64,000 nt of DNA from Artemia franciscana (GCF_032884065.1 NW_027062911.1:1-64000); one strand, 5' to 3'. Counted from the first letter of the stretch, positions 1-10,729 are shown. Made by a program: numbers and translations. The notes: generated by a model from the letters alone, not told the origin.

Positions 1-194
1 TCTCTCTGTAAATTATCATAAATTGAATTCAATCCAAATTCACCTGTATCTTTGTTTATGGAATTATTCTTGAATATTTTTTTTTTAATTTCAATTGTTT
101 CCCTGAAAATTTGCTTTAAACCTTGGTCCCTAGAAATCAAAGAAACATTTTCAAACAAAATAAATGATTTGGACAATTATAGATGTTTCGAGAG

Positions 195-324
195 GGCCGA
201 CATGAAATCTACAGGTTTGGTATTTTGCAAATACCATCGTCTTTAAAGCAAAATACCAAACCTGAAGATTTCACGTTGGCCTAAAAAATATGACATCTGT
301 CCACGTAATATGTCAGATAAATCC
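195..324. repeat. Inverted repeat at unit start (left outer arm outside window)
   Basis: Inner arms of 34 nt at 195-228 and 248-281 match in about 31 positions around a 19-nt loop. The right outer arm is at 289-324; its partner would lie left of the window. A strong foldback could form in RNA or single-stranded DNA. No transposase or target duplication was seen. Confidence 0.8.
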
Positions 325-892
325 AATGACCCGGAACCGAAAAGGTCAAAGAGATTGGATTCCGCTGTTGCATTGAAAAAAAAATAAGAGCAATAAACTA
401 TATGTAATTAATTTATTAGGTATAAATTTTGTTTGGTTTTATTCATGTCTTTTAATTTTACTGCTCATGATGAACACTGTGTATGTGTTTAAAATATCCA
501 GTCAAATTTTTTATCTGTTCACTGTCGATAAAAAGGTTTCATCCCTAATTTGAACTGTTTTACTTTCGTCATGGAAAGGCAGTGTGGTCTTCGAAGTTAT
601 CTCCACCCTCTGGAATTTTTTGCTCTTCCTAGATTTTGAAAAATAAATTTTTTGGGGGTATTTTCATTAAAAATGCCTTTCTTACAAAATCCTTTTTTTT
701 CAATAACTTATTTTGGTATTTTCTCCACTGTCCCTGCTCTGAAAATTTTTATGCTCTTAAAACCTTATGATTCTTTGACAGTTTCATGGCTTTTAGACTG
801 TTCTTTTAATAGCTCATAGACCGTTAAAAAAATTAATAATTTAACTAATTAATTAACAATTAATTATTAAGTTAATTAACAATTATCATTTT
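325..892. other. AT-rich stretch, no gene seen
   Basis: Contains the basic-start reading described at 30843 and a T-rich non-coding tract. At 838-890 there is a run of TTAATTAA-type palindromic AT sequence. Equivalent stretches are 18087-18654, 30858-31424, 48452-49019 and 61496-62063. Confidence 0.5.
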
Positions 893-1164
893 AGAATCAT
901 TGACTTTGAATCACTAGTCCAGATTGAAGCTTTGACCATTAATCGTTACCGAGAGGTCAAATCCATAGCGGCTACTAAGGCTAAGGATACTCCACAGTCC
1001 TCTTCATGTGGCTCAAGTGCTATTTGCTGTATGAAGATGGTGCTCTGAATTTTGGTAGCTCGGAGGACAGCTTTTCAGCAATACCTTTGAAAAAGAGAGG
1101 GAATCTGAATGATGGCATCAACATTACTCTACAATTTAGGACGTATCAGTCGGACGGATTATAA
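893..1164 (+). pseudogene. Exon-like remnant with laminin-G-like reading (unit 1)
   Basis: Two overlapping frames follow an acceptor-like TTTTAG. Frame one, 893-1048, is open for 51 codons (ESLVQIEALTINR near its start). Frame two, 1036-1164, reads GALNFGSSEDSFSAIPLKK then ITLQFRTYQSDGL and ends at TAA. The pattern of beta strands and the FRT..SDGL signature fits a laminin G-like (LamG) domain, as in laminin, neurexin or FAT-type proteins, where it binds ligands outside the cell. Only about 40 residues of a domain of about 130-180 are present, so it would be one exon or a fragment. A chance resemblance is possible. Confidence 0.35.
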
Positions 1165-2534
1165 TGGGAGGATATAACAATACAGGAAAATCAAGGTCTT
1201 TTCCCGTATATTCATATACTCCGTCCCTACCTTAAGAAATATTGTTAATGTAAGTTAGCTAAAAGGCTATGATGCAATATAATATATTTCTTTTTGGCGG
1301 AATTACATAAAAAAAAAATAAATATTTGGTAGATAAATTTTATGTAAAATCCAGACCTCTGACAAGTACAAATCACTTGTCCCTTTTTAATATAAACAAG
1401 AGAACAGAGTTTGTCTCTTGTAACTTTTGATATTGTGTTCCTAAGACGAAATATTCCTAAAACATGAAAGTGGAAAGGCTATGACGCTATAAAATGACGT
1501 TTCTTTTCTACAATGTCATGCGTTGGGAATATAAAGAATTAGAAATATATGAGAATAAAACCCCTAATTTAATCATGTGCTTAACCGTCGCTTTTGAACA
1601 GTGTCCCTTATTAACATAACAAAATATTAATACGTTGCCACGTTTATCATATGCTTAATCATCCTTGAAACAAGTTCAATTAAATGTCACAATAATTAAT
1701 GTTTATTGATGATCATGTGACTCACAAATATTTTATAACAATACTTTTATAATTATGTACTATTATTGCTATTTTATTTAATAGCCATATGATTCTGCCT
1801 GGAAATTTTTATTATAGAAATTGGCATACTCTGGCATTGGCCGACTATACGGCATGGTCAAAATTAAGAAACACCTATCATGTTTTATCAACCGCCAAAA
1901 ATTGCCCAAATCAAAAATCTGACTGAACCGAGAGCTATCGCCCAAAGTAAGACTGCTCAAACAAGCTACAGCTACTGTCCTGCAATCATCTTCACCCCTC
2001 TAACTGAATCGTAGAGACCTGAGCAGACACAATATCCAAGCGAGGATATACTCCCACCACACGCTCCCGAAGGCATCACGACGTACAGCCTGCATCAACT
2101 TGAAACCCGACTTTAGCAACGTCACAAACACAGATGAAGATTTGGAAGAAAACAACTTATCCTAATTTTATAACTAGTGCAGCAACTGCTAAGTAAGGTA
2201 TTACTTATTTAAGAATTACCTTACCCACATAAAACAATCAACAAACGCTTTAAGAACAATACAAATGCAGAAGACAGCGGGAACGGAACGGAAGAGCCAT
2301 AGTACCAGCTGTACTATCGTACTTAAATTGCTAGGGGATAGGTGTCCCTGGTCTCGCACTTCCCATTTTGTCAGAAAGCATAAAATTAAAATAAACTTCA
2401 ACAATCGCTAAAGTCTCAAGCAGTAAATATGATTTGAAGTGAAAGACTGAAAAATGACATTATCCTTAGACATCAGTTCAATTAGTGAAATGGGCAAAAA
2501 TAAAAAAATTGTGATTATGCGTAAAACTAACATT

Positions 2535-2682
2535 CTAACAATAGGTGATGAACAATACAAGAAAATGCCAATATTAAAGTGAAATTTGAAATCAAAATAA
2601 ATTTAAATCTAACAATAAGTGACGAATGATACAAGGAAATACCAATATTATAGTGAAATTTGAAATAAATGTGTCAGTGTAA
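2535..2682. repeat. 74-bp tandem duplication
   Basis: Two copies beginning CTAACAATA(G/A)GTGA at 2535 and 2609, imperfectly matched. Confidence 0.8.
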
Positions 2683-3180
2683 TCTTTATCATATAATTTA
2701 AATGTATCTGTATGCCTTAACGAAAGAACACCTGGGATCAATTGGAAACTAAATACAATACAAAAAATTCAAATAAAAGACAAACAGTTGGATTCAGGTA
2801 TTCACGTGTAAACCTTGTTCATGTTGTGATGTATTAATGTAATTCAAGTATAAGGTGTAGGATCAATACAAGGTGTAAGAATATATACATATTTTTTTTT
2901 AAATCATTTATGAGGTGAAAGAATTAAAATAAAAATATTTTGACAATAAAAAGTTTTAAGAAAGGTAAAATTTAAGGAAAAGGAATGTTCTGATTGACGA
3001 GGGCGTCAATCTATGGCGGGATAGGGGATATGTGACATATGGACCAGCAGCCCCCCTCCCCCTTACAGAACTCAGAACCAAATCCCTCATTTGGTCACTT
3101 TAGAAAGTTTTAAAATAAGAATTTCTTATACGCCTAAAGATTTTAAAGTGTAAATTCATCATCTCATAAGATTTGTGCTT

Positions 3181-3312
3181 TTGGCACAAGTTTTACAGCA
3201 AGCAAAAAATGATACTTTTTATTTTTGGCACAAGTTTTACAGCAAGCAAAAAATGATACTTTTTACTTTTGGCACAAGTTTTACAGCAAGCAAAAAAGAT
3301 ACTTTTTAAAAC
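3181..3312. repeat. 44-bp minisatellite, three copies
   Basis: TTGGCACAAGTTTTACAGCA recurs at 3181, 3225 and 3269, with near-identical spacers of the GCAAAAAATGATACTTTTTA type. Confidence 0.9.
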
Positions 3313-3536
3313 TTTCAAAATTGGATTCAAAAATGTAACTTTTGATTAAAGCCAATTAGAAACCAGATTTCTATTACTGGTTTGGTCAACGAACTAGTGG
3401 TGAAAATCCTCGTTGTAATAAATCATTTGCAAGGAGGTTAGGCCATCTGTTGGATAATTAAAAGAACAGTTGTATTGCAACATTTCTGAGGTCAGTCTAC
3501 CCAGTGCTCAATTTAGAAATCCGGGTTGATTCTGGA

Positions 3537-3660
3537 TATATAAGGTAGACCTGGAAGCCAGGAGAGTATTCATTAAAATTCTGTCTTTGATGAACAACGT
3601 ACAGCTAATTCTTATTGAAGTCATTTTTATCTGAAGTTGTATACAAAGTAAGAAAATAAA
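3537..3660 (+). promoter_or_regulatory. LTR core promoter and polyadenylation signal (putative)
   Basis: TATATAA at 3537-3543 is followed about 112 bp later by AATAAA at 3655-3660, the spacing expected for U3/R of an LTR. The TATATAA boxes of the other units are at 21285, 34079 and 51648. They lie outside the repeated part, which supports a longer 5' LTR. Activity is unknown. Confidence 0.35.
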
Positions 3661-3665
3661 GCAAT

Positions 3666-3908
3666 TGTCAATAATTGTCTTTGTCTATGAGTCAAGGTAT
3701 GAGGTAGAGTTCCTATTGTTTGTTGGATCGTTCCCAAGGGAATCTGCACAACTTGGGAGACCTGAACATCACGATAATGATTCTGTCTCCATGCTTATAG
3801 AGATTTTTTAATAGTACCCTCTCAGTCTATGCCCCTTAACTACCCTGCTCCCATGTTAAAATTTGCACATCCACTTAACTTTATAAGAAACCCCCCCCCC
3901 TCGTAACA
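3666..3908 (+). repeat. 5' LTR-like repeat (unit 1)
   Basis: About 243 bp with TG...CA ends. The LTR may really start further left, at TGTTGGATAATTAAAAG (about 3452): a TATATAA box (3537) and AATAAA (3655) lie in that stretch. The right-hand repeat would then be only the distal part of an LTR. Confidence 0.7.
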
Positions 3909-4193
3909 GTGGCGCGGCCTTCAATAAAGACATTAAAGGAACTATATGTGCCTGACAATGTGACTGCCTGCTACCATAGACAAATATGATTATTTACAAA
4001 TATTTTTTTGATTTTTAAGTGCAGTATAATTTTATTTCTACTTATGTGTTTTTTTATGTATGTATCTTAACCAAAAATAATTAGAATCTTTAATAGTAAA
4101 AATTAAATACCAATAGAGTTTAAAAAACTAAATTTTTATATACCGCATACCTTCAATAATTCTTGAAAGAAAAACTGAACTAAAATAACAAAT

Positions 4194-4728
4194 ATGGCTC
4201 AGGAACAAGATGAATTATTAAAAGCGCGACAAATTATTGCAACTTCGGTAGAAATTGCCAAATCATTACCTGAGTATGAAAGGGGATACGGATGTGGATC
4301 AATTCAACATCCACTTAGGACAATTTGTGGAAATGACAAAAATTGACTTAAAAGTATTAAAAAACATGCTACTTTTAACACTAAAGGGACAGGCGCTAAC
4401 ATTTTTAAAACAAATTCAAAACACAATAGGCACAGAAGCCACCTCAATAATTAACTCGATACAGTTATTGCAACAGGCCTTCCAGAAAAAATTCATTGAC
4501 ACAAGTTCATTGAATAAACTGAAACATGGCCTAATTACATTCAAACAGACCCAACACGTCAGAGAGTACTTACATAAAATTAGAATCGCAACAGAAGCGC
4601 GATACGGTCCAGGAGAAGGAGAATCATATGAAAAAATAATACTTAATGCATTTAAACAGGGACTCGACCCAAAATTATATCGTCTATTAATTGCCAAAAA
4701 TATCGACGACTTTAGAACTTCAGTTTGA
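4194..4728 (+). pseudogene. gag-like region (unit 1)
   Basis: Starts at the ATG of MAQEQDELLKARQIIATS. The body is helical, with LLQQAFQKRFID- and REYLHKIRIATEARYG-like segments that match the capsid-type gag of Ty3/gypsy elements in style. The fossil coding region is broken in this copy. Confidence 0.65.
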
Positions 4729-5237
4729 CTTCTGACTCGAAAAAGCTAAGAGAAAAATTCGTAAGTGATATTCTGAAAAATATAGTAAGATCTACAGAAG
4801 ATTATAATGAAGCGAATCGATGCAACAATATTAGGATTAAAAAACTAATTACTAAAAGAAATGCAAGCAACTGTTTCATACTTCAATGTGGGTGTGATCG
4901 TGAAGTTCAAATAATTCTGAAATCTTTCAAATCAATAGAATATGACTTCAATAAAGAGGTGCTACACAAACTCAAAAAATATTTTTTGAAAGGTCCAGAT
5001 GCAGGACCAGGAAGCATCCATGTAAAGGAAATTGCACCAGATTTTGCAAAAGATTGGCCTAGACATCAAGGACTGAAAGAAGAAGGAGAAGAAGAAAAAG
5101 GAAAAGATGAAGAAGATGTAGAGGAAGATACTCCCACTGCATGGGCGATACCACTTGCTCTCCGGGATCCAATCTCTGTAGGTGGCATGTTCTTAGGCGT
5201 AGTCCTCTCCTTGATTGCCGGATGGAAGACATTGTGA
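4725..5237 (+). CDS. ORF between gag and protease, unrecognised
   Basis: 170 codons: lysine-rich N-terminal part, then an acidic run of glutamates about residues 120-135, then a hydrophobic C-terminal tail (VGGMFLGVVLSLIAGW) that could be a membrane helix. No zinc knuckle is visible. It overlaps the end of the gag-like frame by a few bases and belongs by position to the LTR element. The first codon is TTG, so the true start is unclear. Confidence 0.4.
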   Translation: MTSDSKKLREKFVSDILKNIVRSTEDYNEANRCNNIRIKKLITKRNASNCFILQCGCDREVQIILKSFKSIEYDFNKEVLHKLKKYFLKGPDAGPGSIHVKEIAPDFAKDWPRHQGLKEEGEEEKGKDEEDVEEDTPTAWAIPLALRDPISVGGMFLGVVLSLIAGWKTL

Positions 5238-5309
5238 TGGCCGAATATAAGCAAGATTTTTGTCTCTGAAAGTCTTTAAATATAATTTGAAAATTTTAAT
5301 GTATGAAAT

Positions 5310-5907
5310 ATTTATTTCTCAGCCCTTATAGATTCAGGGGCAACAGTAAATGTGATAAATATATCCGTGTTTAACAAATTGCCCAATTATATTAACGACG
5401 AATGAGCAATATATGTCCCAATTTATCAAGCGTAACCGGACATGATCTAGATGTAATGGGAACTGTATACCTAGCCTTGCACAAAGATAACAAGAATATC
5501 TATACTCGATTTATAATTTGTAAGAATTTTCCATACGAAGCGATAACAGGCACTAATTTTTTAAAAGCCAATAAAATATTATTAGATGTAGCAAATTCAA
5601 AGTTTATCTATCCGACGGGAACCAAACCAATAATAAATAACATACAAGCAAACAAGGTAAAGGAGAACATAGGCAACATGAAAGAGTATCGGAGGAAACA
5701 AATTCAAGAAATTTCTTATTTATGGAAAAAAATAGCAAATATAGAAACTCCCAGGAAAAGACCAGGAGATAATAGTCTAAATTCAATAAAAGAAAATCAT
5801 AACGAAAAATATTATGGATTGTAGTACGAAAAACTATAATTCCCCCAAAATCAATGCAGAGAGTGCAAATATCTCAAATGTTAGAACCCGTTAATGATAA
5901 AAATTAA
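5310..5907 (+). pseudogene. Aspartic-protease-like region (unit 1)
   Basis: A retropepsin-type active site, ALIDSGATVNVIN, is encoded at about 5322-5360. It is followed by a conserved block ending AITGTNFLKANKILLD. After that comes RKTKIPPKSMQRVQI-like sequence of the kind seen between protease and reverse transcriptase. Broken fossil. Confidence 0.65.
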
Positions 5908-6010
5908 ATTTGGATAACCTCACCGTTGGAAGATCTCCCGAAAAATATTATCTGTGAAGAACAAATTATAAATTACGAAAAGGGTGAAGGTTACATTTTG
6001 CTATTGCTAT

Positions 6011-6256
6011 TGTCAATAATTGTCTTTGTCTATGAGTCAAGGTATCAGGTACAGTTCCTATTGTCTGTTGGATTTTTCCCAAGGGAATCTGCACAGCTCG
6101 GGAGACCTGAACATCACGATAATGATTCTGTCTCCATGGTTATAGAGATTTGTTAATAGAACCCTCTCAGTCTATGCCCTTAACTACCCTGCTCCCATGT
6201 CCAAATTTGCACATCCACTTAACTTAACTTTATAAGAAACTCCCCCCCCCGTAACA
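6011..6256 (+). repeat. 3' LTR-like repeat (unit 1)
   Basis: About 246 bp, directly repeated with 3666-3908. A purine-rich GAAAAGGGTGAAGG about 20-35 bp upstream could be a polypurine tract. Downstream sequence (TTCCAGC) does not match the left flank. Confidence 0.72.
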
Positions 6257-6499
6257 TTCCAGCAAAAATTGGGAAGAACTGGACTATACGATTTCCCCAA
6301 AAAACCATAATTTTTTCCGATACAATCTTAACTCTTACCCTCAAAACGATTCCCAGACGAAATGCTACCCCCTATCACACCATAGATAGACCCCTAACAT
6401 TATATGATGTTATATATGATTAAAAAAGCTATACATACTCCCGGTGACAAAAGGTCAGAACAAGTGAATCAGCCCTAAAGGCAAACATTGCTAGAGGCC

Positions 6500-6883
6500 A
6501 TGGACTTAATAATATACCCAATTAAAAACAGAAAAAGTACGTTTGAAACAAAAGTGGTCACCAGTGAACAACAATACCATGATATAACAGTATCCAGAGC
6601 AAAACCAAAGGACTGGGTATCTTGGACAGAAACCATACTGCAATGAATTCCCTATCATCCTGAGGACATGGCTTTAAAACAATGGAGGTATAACAAGAAA
6701 ATGTTTGACTTCCCTAAGCTCCAAAGAATCCTTCAACTCTCCCGAACCGAGATCTCAACAAGAAAAATCAATAAACAACCCTTCTACTTCCCTAGAAGAA
6801 CAAAAAACAGTTTGATTCTCCTACAATCTATGGGTTTGAAACTTGTTACTTTGCAATTCGATGTCTCAATAGAAAAAATTTAG
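6500..6883 (+). CDS. Unrecognised coding-like region (unit 1)
   Basis: Two short ORFs: 6500-6646 (48 codons, starting MDLIIYPIKNRKSTFETK) and 6668-6883 (71 codons, with KQWRYNKKMFDFPKLQRIL). Both are conserved in every unit and have amphipathic, basic composition unlike the surrounding AT-rich DNA. I do not recognise the family. The position just right of the LTR fossil makes a mobile-element origin possible, and a decayed host exon is equally possible. Confidence 0.3.
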
Positions 6884-7062
6884 CCAAAAACTATCTAAAA
6901 AGTAATCAGACAAAAAGCATGATAAAAACAAGAGCTAAGAGCACACATAGCACTTGTGACGAGATCGGAAGAGCTAAGAGCTAATATGGCAAAGCTCAAG
7001 CCAAATTTGAAGGATCAACAGATCAATTTAAAAGGAGTATCAGAGGCTTAGTGTCGGTCATG

Positions 7063-9090
7063 ATTTAAAATATGAGCTCTGAAACACAAGGTCCTTCTAA
7101 ATATCAAGATTCATTAGGATACGATCACCCATTCGTAATTAAAAATTGCTCATTTTTCTAATTTTTCCTCTCATTTCAGATGGTCGAATCGGGGAAAACA
7201 ACTTTATCAACTCAATTTGAGCAGGTCCCTGACACGCATACCAATTAACATCGTCCTAGCACATCCAAAAGGGCTGAACTCACCAAAGCACTGGACTCCT
7301 CCCCCCTAACTCCCCCAAAGAGAGCAGATCCAGTCCAGTTACGTCAGTGACGTATCTACATTTGCTTATTCTAACCACCAAGTTTCATCCTGATCTCTTT
7401 ACTCTAAGCGTTTTCCAAGATTTCCGGTTTCCTCTTCCGACTCCTCCCCCTAGTCATCGGATCTGGTCGGTATTTAAAATTGGACATCTAAGAAAGGAGT
7501 TCCATCTAAATATTAAACTTCATTAACGTCCTGTCACCGGTTCTTAGATAAAATATACCTTAATTTTTTTACTTTTTCCGAACTGACACCCCCCCCCCCC
7601 CAACTCCCCTAAAGAAAGCGGATTCAGTCCGATTATGTCAATCACGTATCTAGGACTTATGCTTATTCTTCCCACTAAGTTTCATCCCGATCTCTTCACT
7701 GTAAGTGTTTTCCAAGATTCCCCATTTCTCCCTCCAGCTCCCCCAGTATCACTGGATCCAGTTGGGGTTCAAAAGAAGAGCTCTGAGACACGAAGTCCTT
7801 TTAAGATCCAGTCACTTGTTCTTAGGTTAAAAATAACTCATTTTTTAAAATTAACCCCCCTCCCAAAAGAGATAAAATCCATTCCAGTTATGTCAATCAC
7901 GTTTCTAGAACTTGTGCTTACTCTTCCCATCAAGTTTCATCCCGATCTCTCCACTCTAAGTGTTTTCCAAGATTTCCGGTTTCCAAGATTTCTGTTTCCC
8001 CAACCCAGCCCATTATGTCACCGAATCCGATTCGAATTGAAAATGGAGGTTTTAAAACATAAGATCTTTCTATATATCAAGTTTCATTAAGATCCGATCA
8101 CCCATTCGTAAGATAAAGATACCTCAATTTTCACGTTTTTCAAGATTTTAGGTTTCCCCCCTCATCTCCCCCCTAATGCTACCGGATCTGGTTGGGATTT
8201 CAAATAAGATTTCTAAAGCACAAGATCCTTCTAAATATCAAATTTCATTAAGATCTGATCACCCGTTCGTAAGTTGAAAATACTTCATTTTTTCTAATAT
8301 TTCCAAATTACTAACACACACCCCCCCACTCCGACTCCCCCAAAAACAGCGGATCCAGTCTGGTTATGTCAGTCATTAATCTTTGGACTTTGGCTTATTC
8401 TTCCCACAAAATTCCAGCTTGTTCTTTCCGCTTTAAGCGTTTTCCACGATTTCAGCCCCCCCCCCACAACTCCCCCCACACTGGATCCGGTAGAGAATTA
8501 AAATAAGACATCTGAGTTACGAGGTCGTTATAAAAATGATATTTCAATAAGATCCGATCAATCATTCGCAAGTTAAAAATACCTTTGGGGGGAGTTAACC
8601 CTCCCCCCAACTCCCTCAAAGAGAACAGATCCGTTCCCGTTATGTCAATCACGTATATAAGACATTGGCTTATTTTTCCACCAGGTTTCATCCCGATCCC
8701 TCCACTAAGCGTTTTCCAAGATTTTAGGTTCCCCTCCAACTCCCCCAAATGTCACCGGATCCAGTCGAAATTTAAAAATAAGAGCTTTCAGACCCAATAT
8801 CAATCTAAATATCAAATTTCATTAAGATTCGTTCACCCGTTTGCAAGTTAAAAACACTTATTTTTTCTTATTTTTCCGAAATTAACTGTCCCACCCCCTC
8901 CCCCTCTCCAGATGTTTGAATAGGGAAAAACTATTTCCAATTTAATTTGGTCTGTTCTCCGATACGCCTGCCAGATTTCATCGTCCTAGCGTATCTGAAA
9001 GTGCCTAAACTAGCAAAACCGGGACAGACAGAGCGACAGGCCGACAGAATTTGTGATCGCTATATGTCACTTGGTGAATACCAAGTGCCA
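7063..9090. repeat. Degenerate C-rich tandem repeat with terminal hairpin (unit 1)
   Basis: About six to seven diverged copies of a unit near 270-290 bp. Each copy shows GATCCGATCACCCGTTCG-like, GTTTCATCCCGATCTCT-like and CGTTTTCCAAGATTTCCGG-like blocks separated by runs of C. The left and right edges share a block (GG(T/A)C.GAATCGGGGAAAA-type at about 7184 and 8910). The right edge runs through ACAGACAGAGCGACAGGCCG to a perfect hairpin, CACTTGGTGAATACCAAGTG, at 9068-9087. This looks like a non-autonomous repeat family that grew by internal tandem duplication. The ORFs within it are compositional. No transposase was seen. Confidence 0.7.
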
Positions 9091-9110
9091 AAAAAAATAG
9101 CATTTGACTA

Positions 9111-9297
9111 CTTAGTGACTCCAGCAAAGTTCCTAACCGACTTCAAAAGCAAAGGCTAATTATATGCTGAGTATAGGTTCCATAAATAAATGCGTCACAT
9201 AAATCTTATACTATCTCACTGCTTCGTGACTCCAGCAAAGTTCATAATCGACATCACAAGCATACATTAATTAAAATGCTGAATATATGTTCCATAG
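9111..9297. repeat. Direct duplication of about 76 bp
   Basis: Copies at 9111-9186 and 9222-9297 both run CTT.GTGACTCCAGCAAAG to GGTTCCATA/TGTTCCATA, clearly diverged. They lie just right of the hairpin. Equivalent pairs are 26584-26659/26695-26770, 39642-39717/39753-39828 and 57231-57306/57342-57417. Confidence 0.7.
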
Positions 9298-10214
9298 CGA
9301 AATTGCAAAGTCGTGAGATCCTGGTTTACAGGGAGGTCAAACATCCCATAACTAGTGAATATATACAAAAAGACTGAAGAAACTTGACAGTCAATTTCTA
9401 GACGGGTGGAAGTGAAAAGCTAGCCTGGGTAGGATTTTAAGACAGTATTGATTTGTACCTAATCCTGAGTTTATCCATGTTTCAATATTCAATTTGTTGC
9501 ATTACATCTACTGTACAATTTGTATGTAAGCACTGAAATAAATTATTATATGTGATTTTATCATCTTTTTTTATGAATCCAGATGCCAGGCATAATTCCC
9601 GTGGTCTTTAGAAACGCTTTATAGGGAATCTATGCGATAAAGCAAGACCCATCCACCCCTAAGATGATTATATTACTGAGAAGATTGGGCATTATCAACA
9701 GCGTCCCTCTTTCTTAATCTCTCACTTGTTTAACCCCTGTAGGATCTTAATCTTTCACTCGTTTAACACCCATAGCGTCATTTTAAGTTGAAACTCCCAT
9801 ATTGTTTTATTATCAACATTACCCCCTGTACCATTATTAACAATACCCCCCTCCCCCCGTAACAGTAGTGTATCAAGTTCGTCCTTCTTTCAAGACCGTT
9901 TTAAAATTAATGATTACCCTAACTTCTTCAGGGCTGGCATAAGCGAAACGAATGGTCAAACTATTAAGGGGTATTAAAAATAGAAATTCGGTCGTTGTAT
10001 CGCTCATCATAGCGTTTCAATGATACATGCACTCTATGTGTTTATGTAATAAAGGCTGACTAAAGTGTTAGATTAGATAAAGCAAAAAACAAAAACAAAA
10101 ATATCATTCTAGTGTCTTTAAAAGTGTGTATTATTGTGTGTGTATTGTTTTTTATTTGTTAAGTTGTGCAAATATTAGTGTTGTGTTTGTGCTTTTGTTT
10201 CTAGTGTTATAAAA
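9298..10214. other. Spacer with a possible LTR-type end (unit 1)
   Basis: No gene recognised. The stretch ends a C-rich run with CCCCCCGTAACA at 9853-9864, the same ending as the LTR repeats of the other element, followed by GTAGTGTATCAAG and about 350 bp of leader-like sequence before the ORF at 10215. This suggests, but does not prove, the left end of a second LTR-type element. No matching right-hand repeat was found. Equivalents are 26771-27688, 39829-40745 and 57418-58334. Confidence 0.35.
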
Positions 10215-10625
10215 ATGGCCGAAATTCCACCTTATGATGAAAAAATAGAGTTTAAAGATAAAATACCGTTATTGACAAATATTAATCAATACGACGATGA
10301 ATTTGACAAGCATCCAGCTTATGTCCTGGGGAGGGAGGTTTTGGAAACACTTTCTAGAACTGATTTTGGTACTGATGAACATAATAACGCTGTGGCTAAA
10401 CGTGATAAATTGAATGAGGAAATTAAAGAAGCTAACAAAAATACTTATGAAACTATGCGTGCTCAGGGATATGACCCCGCAGTATATAGTACCGAACAAA
10501 TGATGTTGGATTTAGCTGCTCAAATCACTCCTGTACAGAAAACGTCAACAGTACCAAAACTTGTTCCTTTAACTACTGGTAAACAAGGTAGAGCACCAAT
10601 TTCAAAACCAATTCAAGTTAAATAG
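10215..10625 (+). CDS. Unrecognised ORF, possible gag of a second LTR-type remnant (unit 1)
   Basis: 136 codons from an ATG (MAEIPPYDEKIEFKDKIPLL). Highly charged, with no membrane segment, cysteine knuckle or enzyme motif. The clean ATG after a leader and the LTR-like end 350 bp upstream suggest a gag-like gene; a host exon copy is the alternative. Its codon use looks coding-like, with many GAA/GAT/AAA. It is conserved in all four units. Confidence 0.35.
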   Translation: MAEIPPYDEKIEFKDKIPLLTNINQYDDEFDKHPAYVLGREVLETLSRTDFGTDEHNNAVAKRDKLNEEIKEANKNTYETMRAQGYDPAVYSTEQMMLDLAAQITPVQKTSTVPKLVPLTTGKQGRAPISKPIQVK

Positions 10626-10729
10626 GGTTTTTTAGATATGAACAAGATGTTGAAAATTTTAGGGAGAATGAAGGTATCGAAAAATACGATGGAATTCAAA
10701 AAGAAAAGGAGCAATCTGTTGATTTACCA

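Larger units (their letters stand above)
1165..3451. other. AT-rich spacer, mostly non-coding
   Basis: No recognisable gene. A weak coding-like run at about 2011-2164 reads RRDLSRHNIQARIYSHH and ends in EENNLS before a stop; I cannot assign it. Two local tandem repeats (2535-2682 and 3181-3312) are listed separately. The minus-strand 60- and 62-codon ORFs here look like chance. Confidence 0.5.
3666..6256 (+). mobile_element. Ty3/gypsy-type LTR element fossil (unit 1)
   Basis: A small element bounded by direct repeats of about 245 bp that open TGTCAATAATTG and close CCCCGTAACA. Just inside the left repeat is GTGGCGCGGCC, placed where a primer-binding site would be. A gag-like region and an aspartic-protease-like region follow in the usual order. 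No reverse transcriptase, RNase H or integrase is recognisable. No target-site duplication is visible. The element is broken and non-autonomous, with several lesions. The two repeats differ by roughly 5-6 percent, more than the units differ from each other, so the insertion is older than the array. The Ty3/gypsy assignment rests on gag style and is not firm. Confidence 0.75.

Noticed and set aside
52-246. 64-codon ORF over the inner inverted repeat, seen at several unit starts
   Set aside because: It is part of the palindrome and hydrophobic by T-richness, and it is open in only some units.
1778-1960. Minus-strand 60-codon ORF repeated in all five units (also 19552, 32322, 49917, 62949)
   Set aside because: Its conservation is explained by array identity alone. 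There is no start context, domain or codon signal, and the plus strand is equally open.
3181-3312. CRISPR-like array at the 44-bp repeat
   Set aside because: The whole 44 bp repeats without unique spacers, and the context is eukaryotic.
5066-5254. Minus-strand serine-rich ORF opposite the acidic run
   Set aside because: Poly-Ser is the mirror of GAA/GAG codons on the other strand.
7635-8090. 151-codon ORF and similar ones inside the C-rich tandem repeat
   Set aside because: They follow the repeat period and are rich in P, S and F from the underlying CCCC and TTTCC runs. Lengths differ between units as the C runs change.
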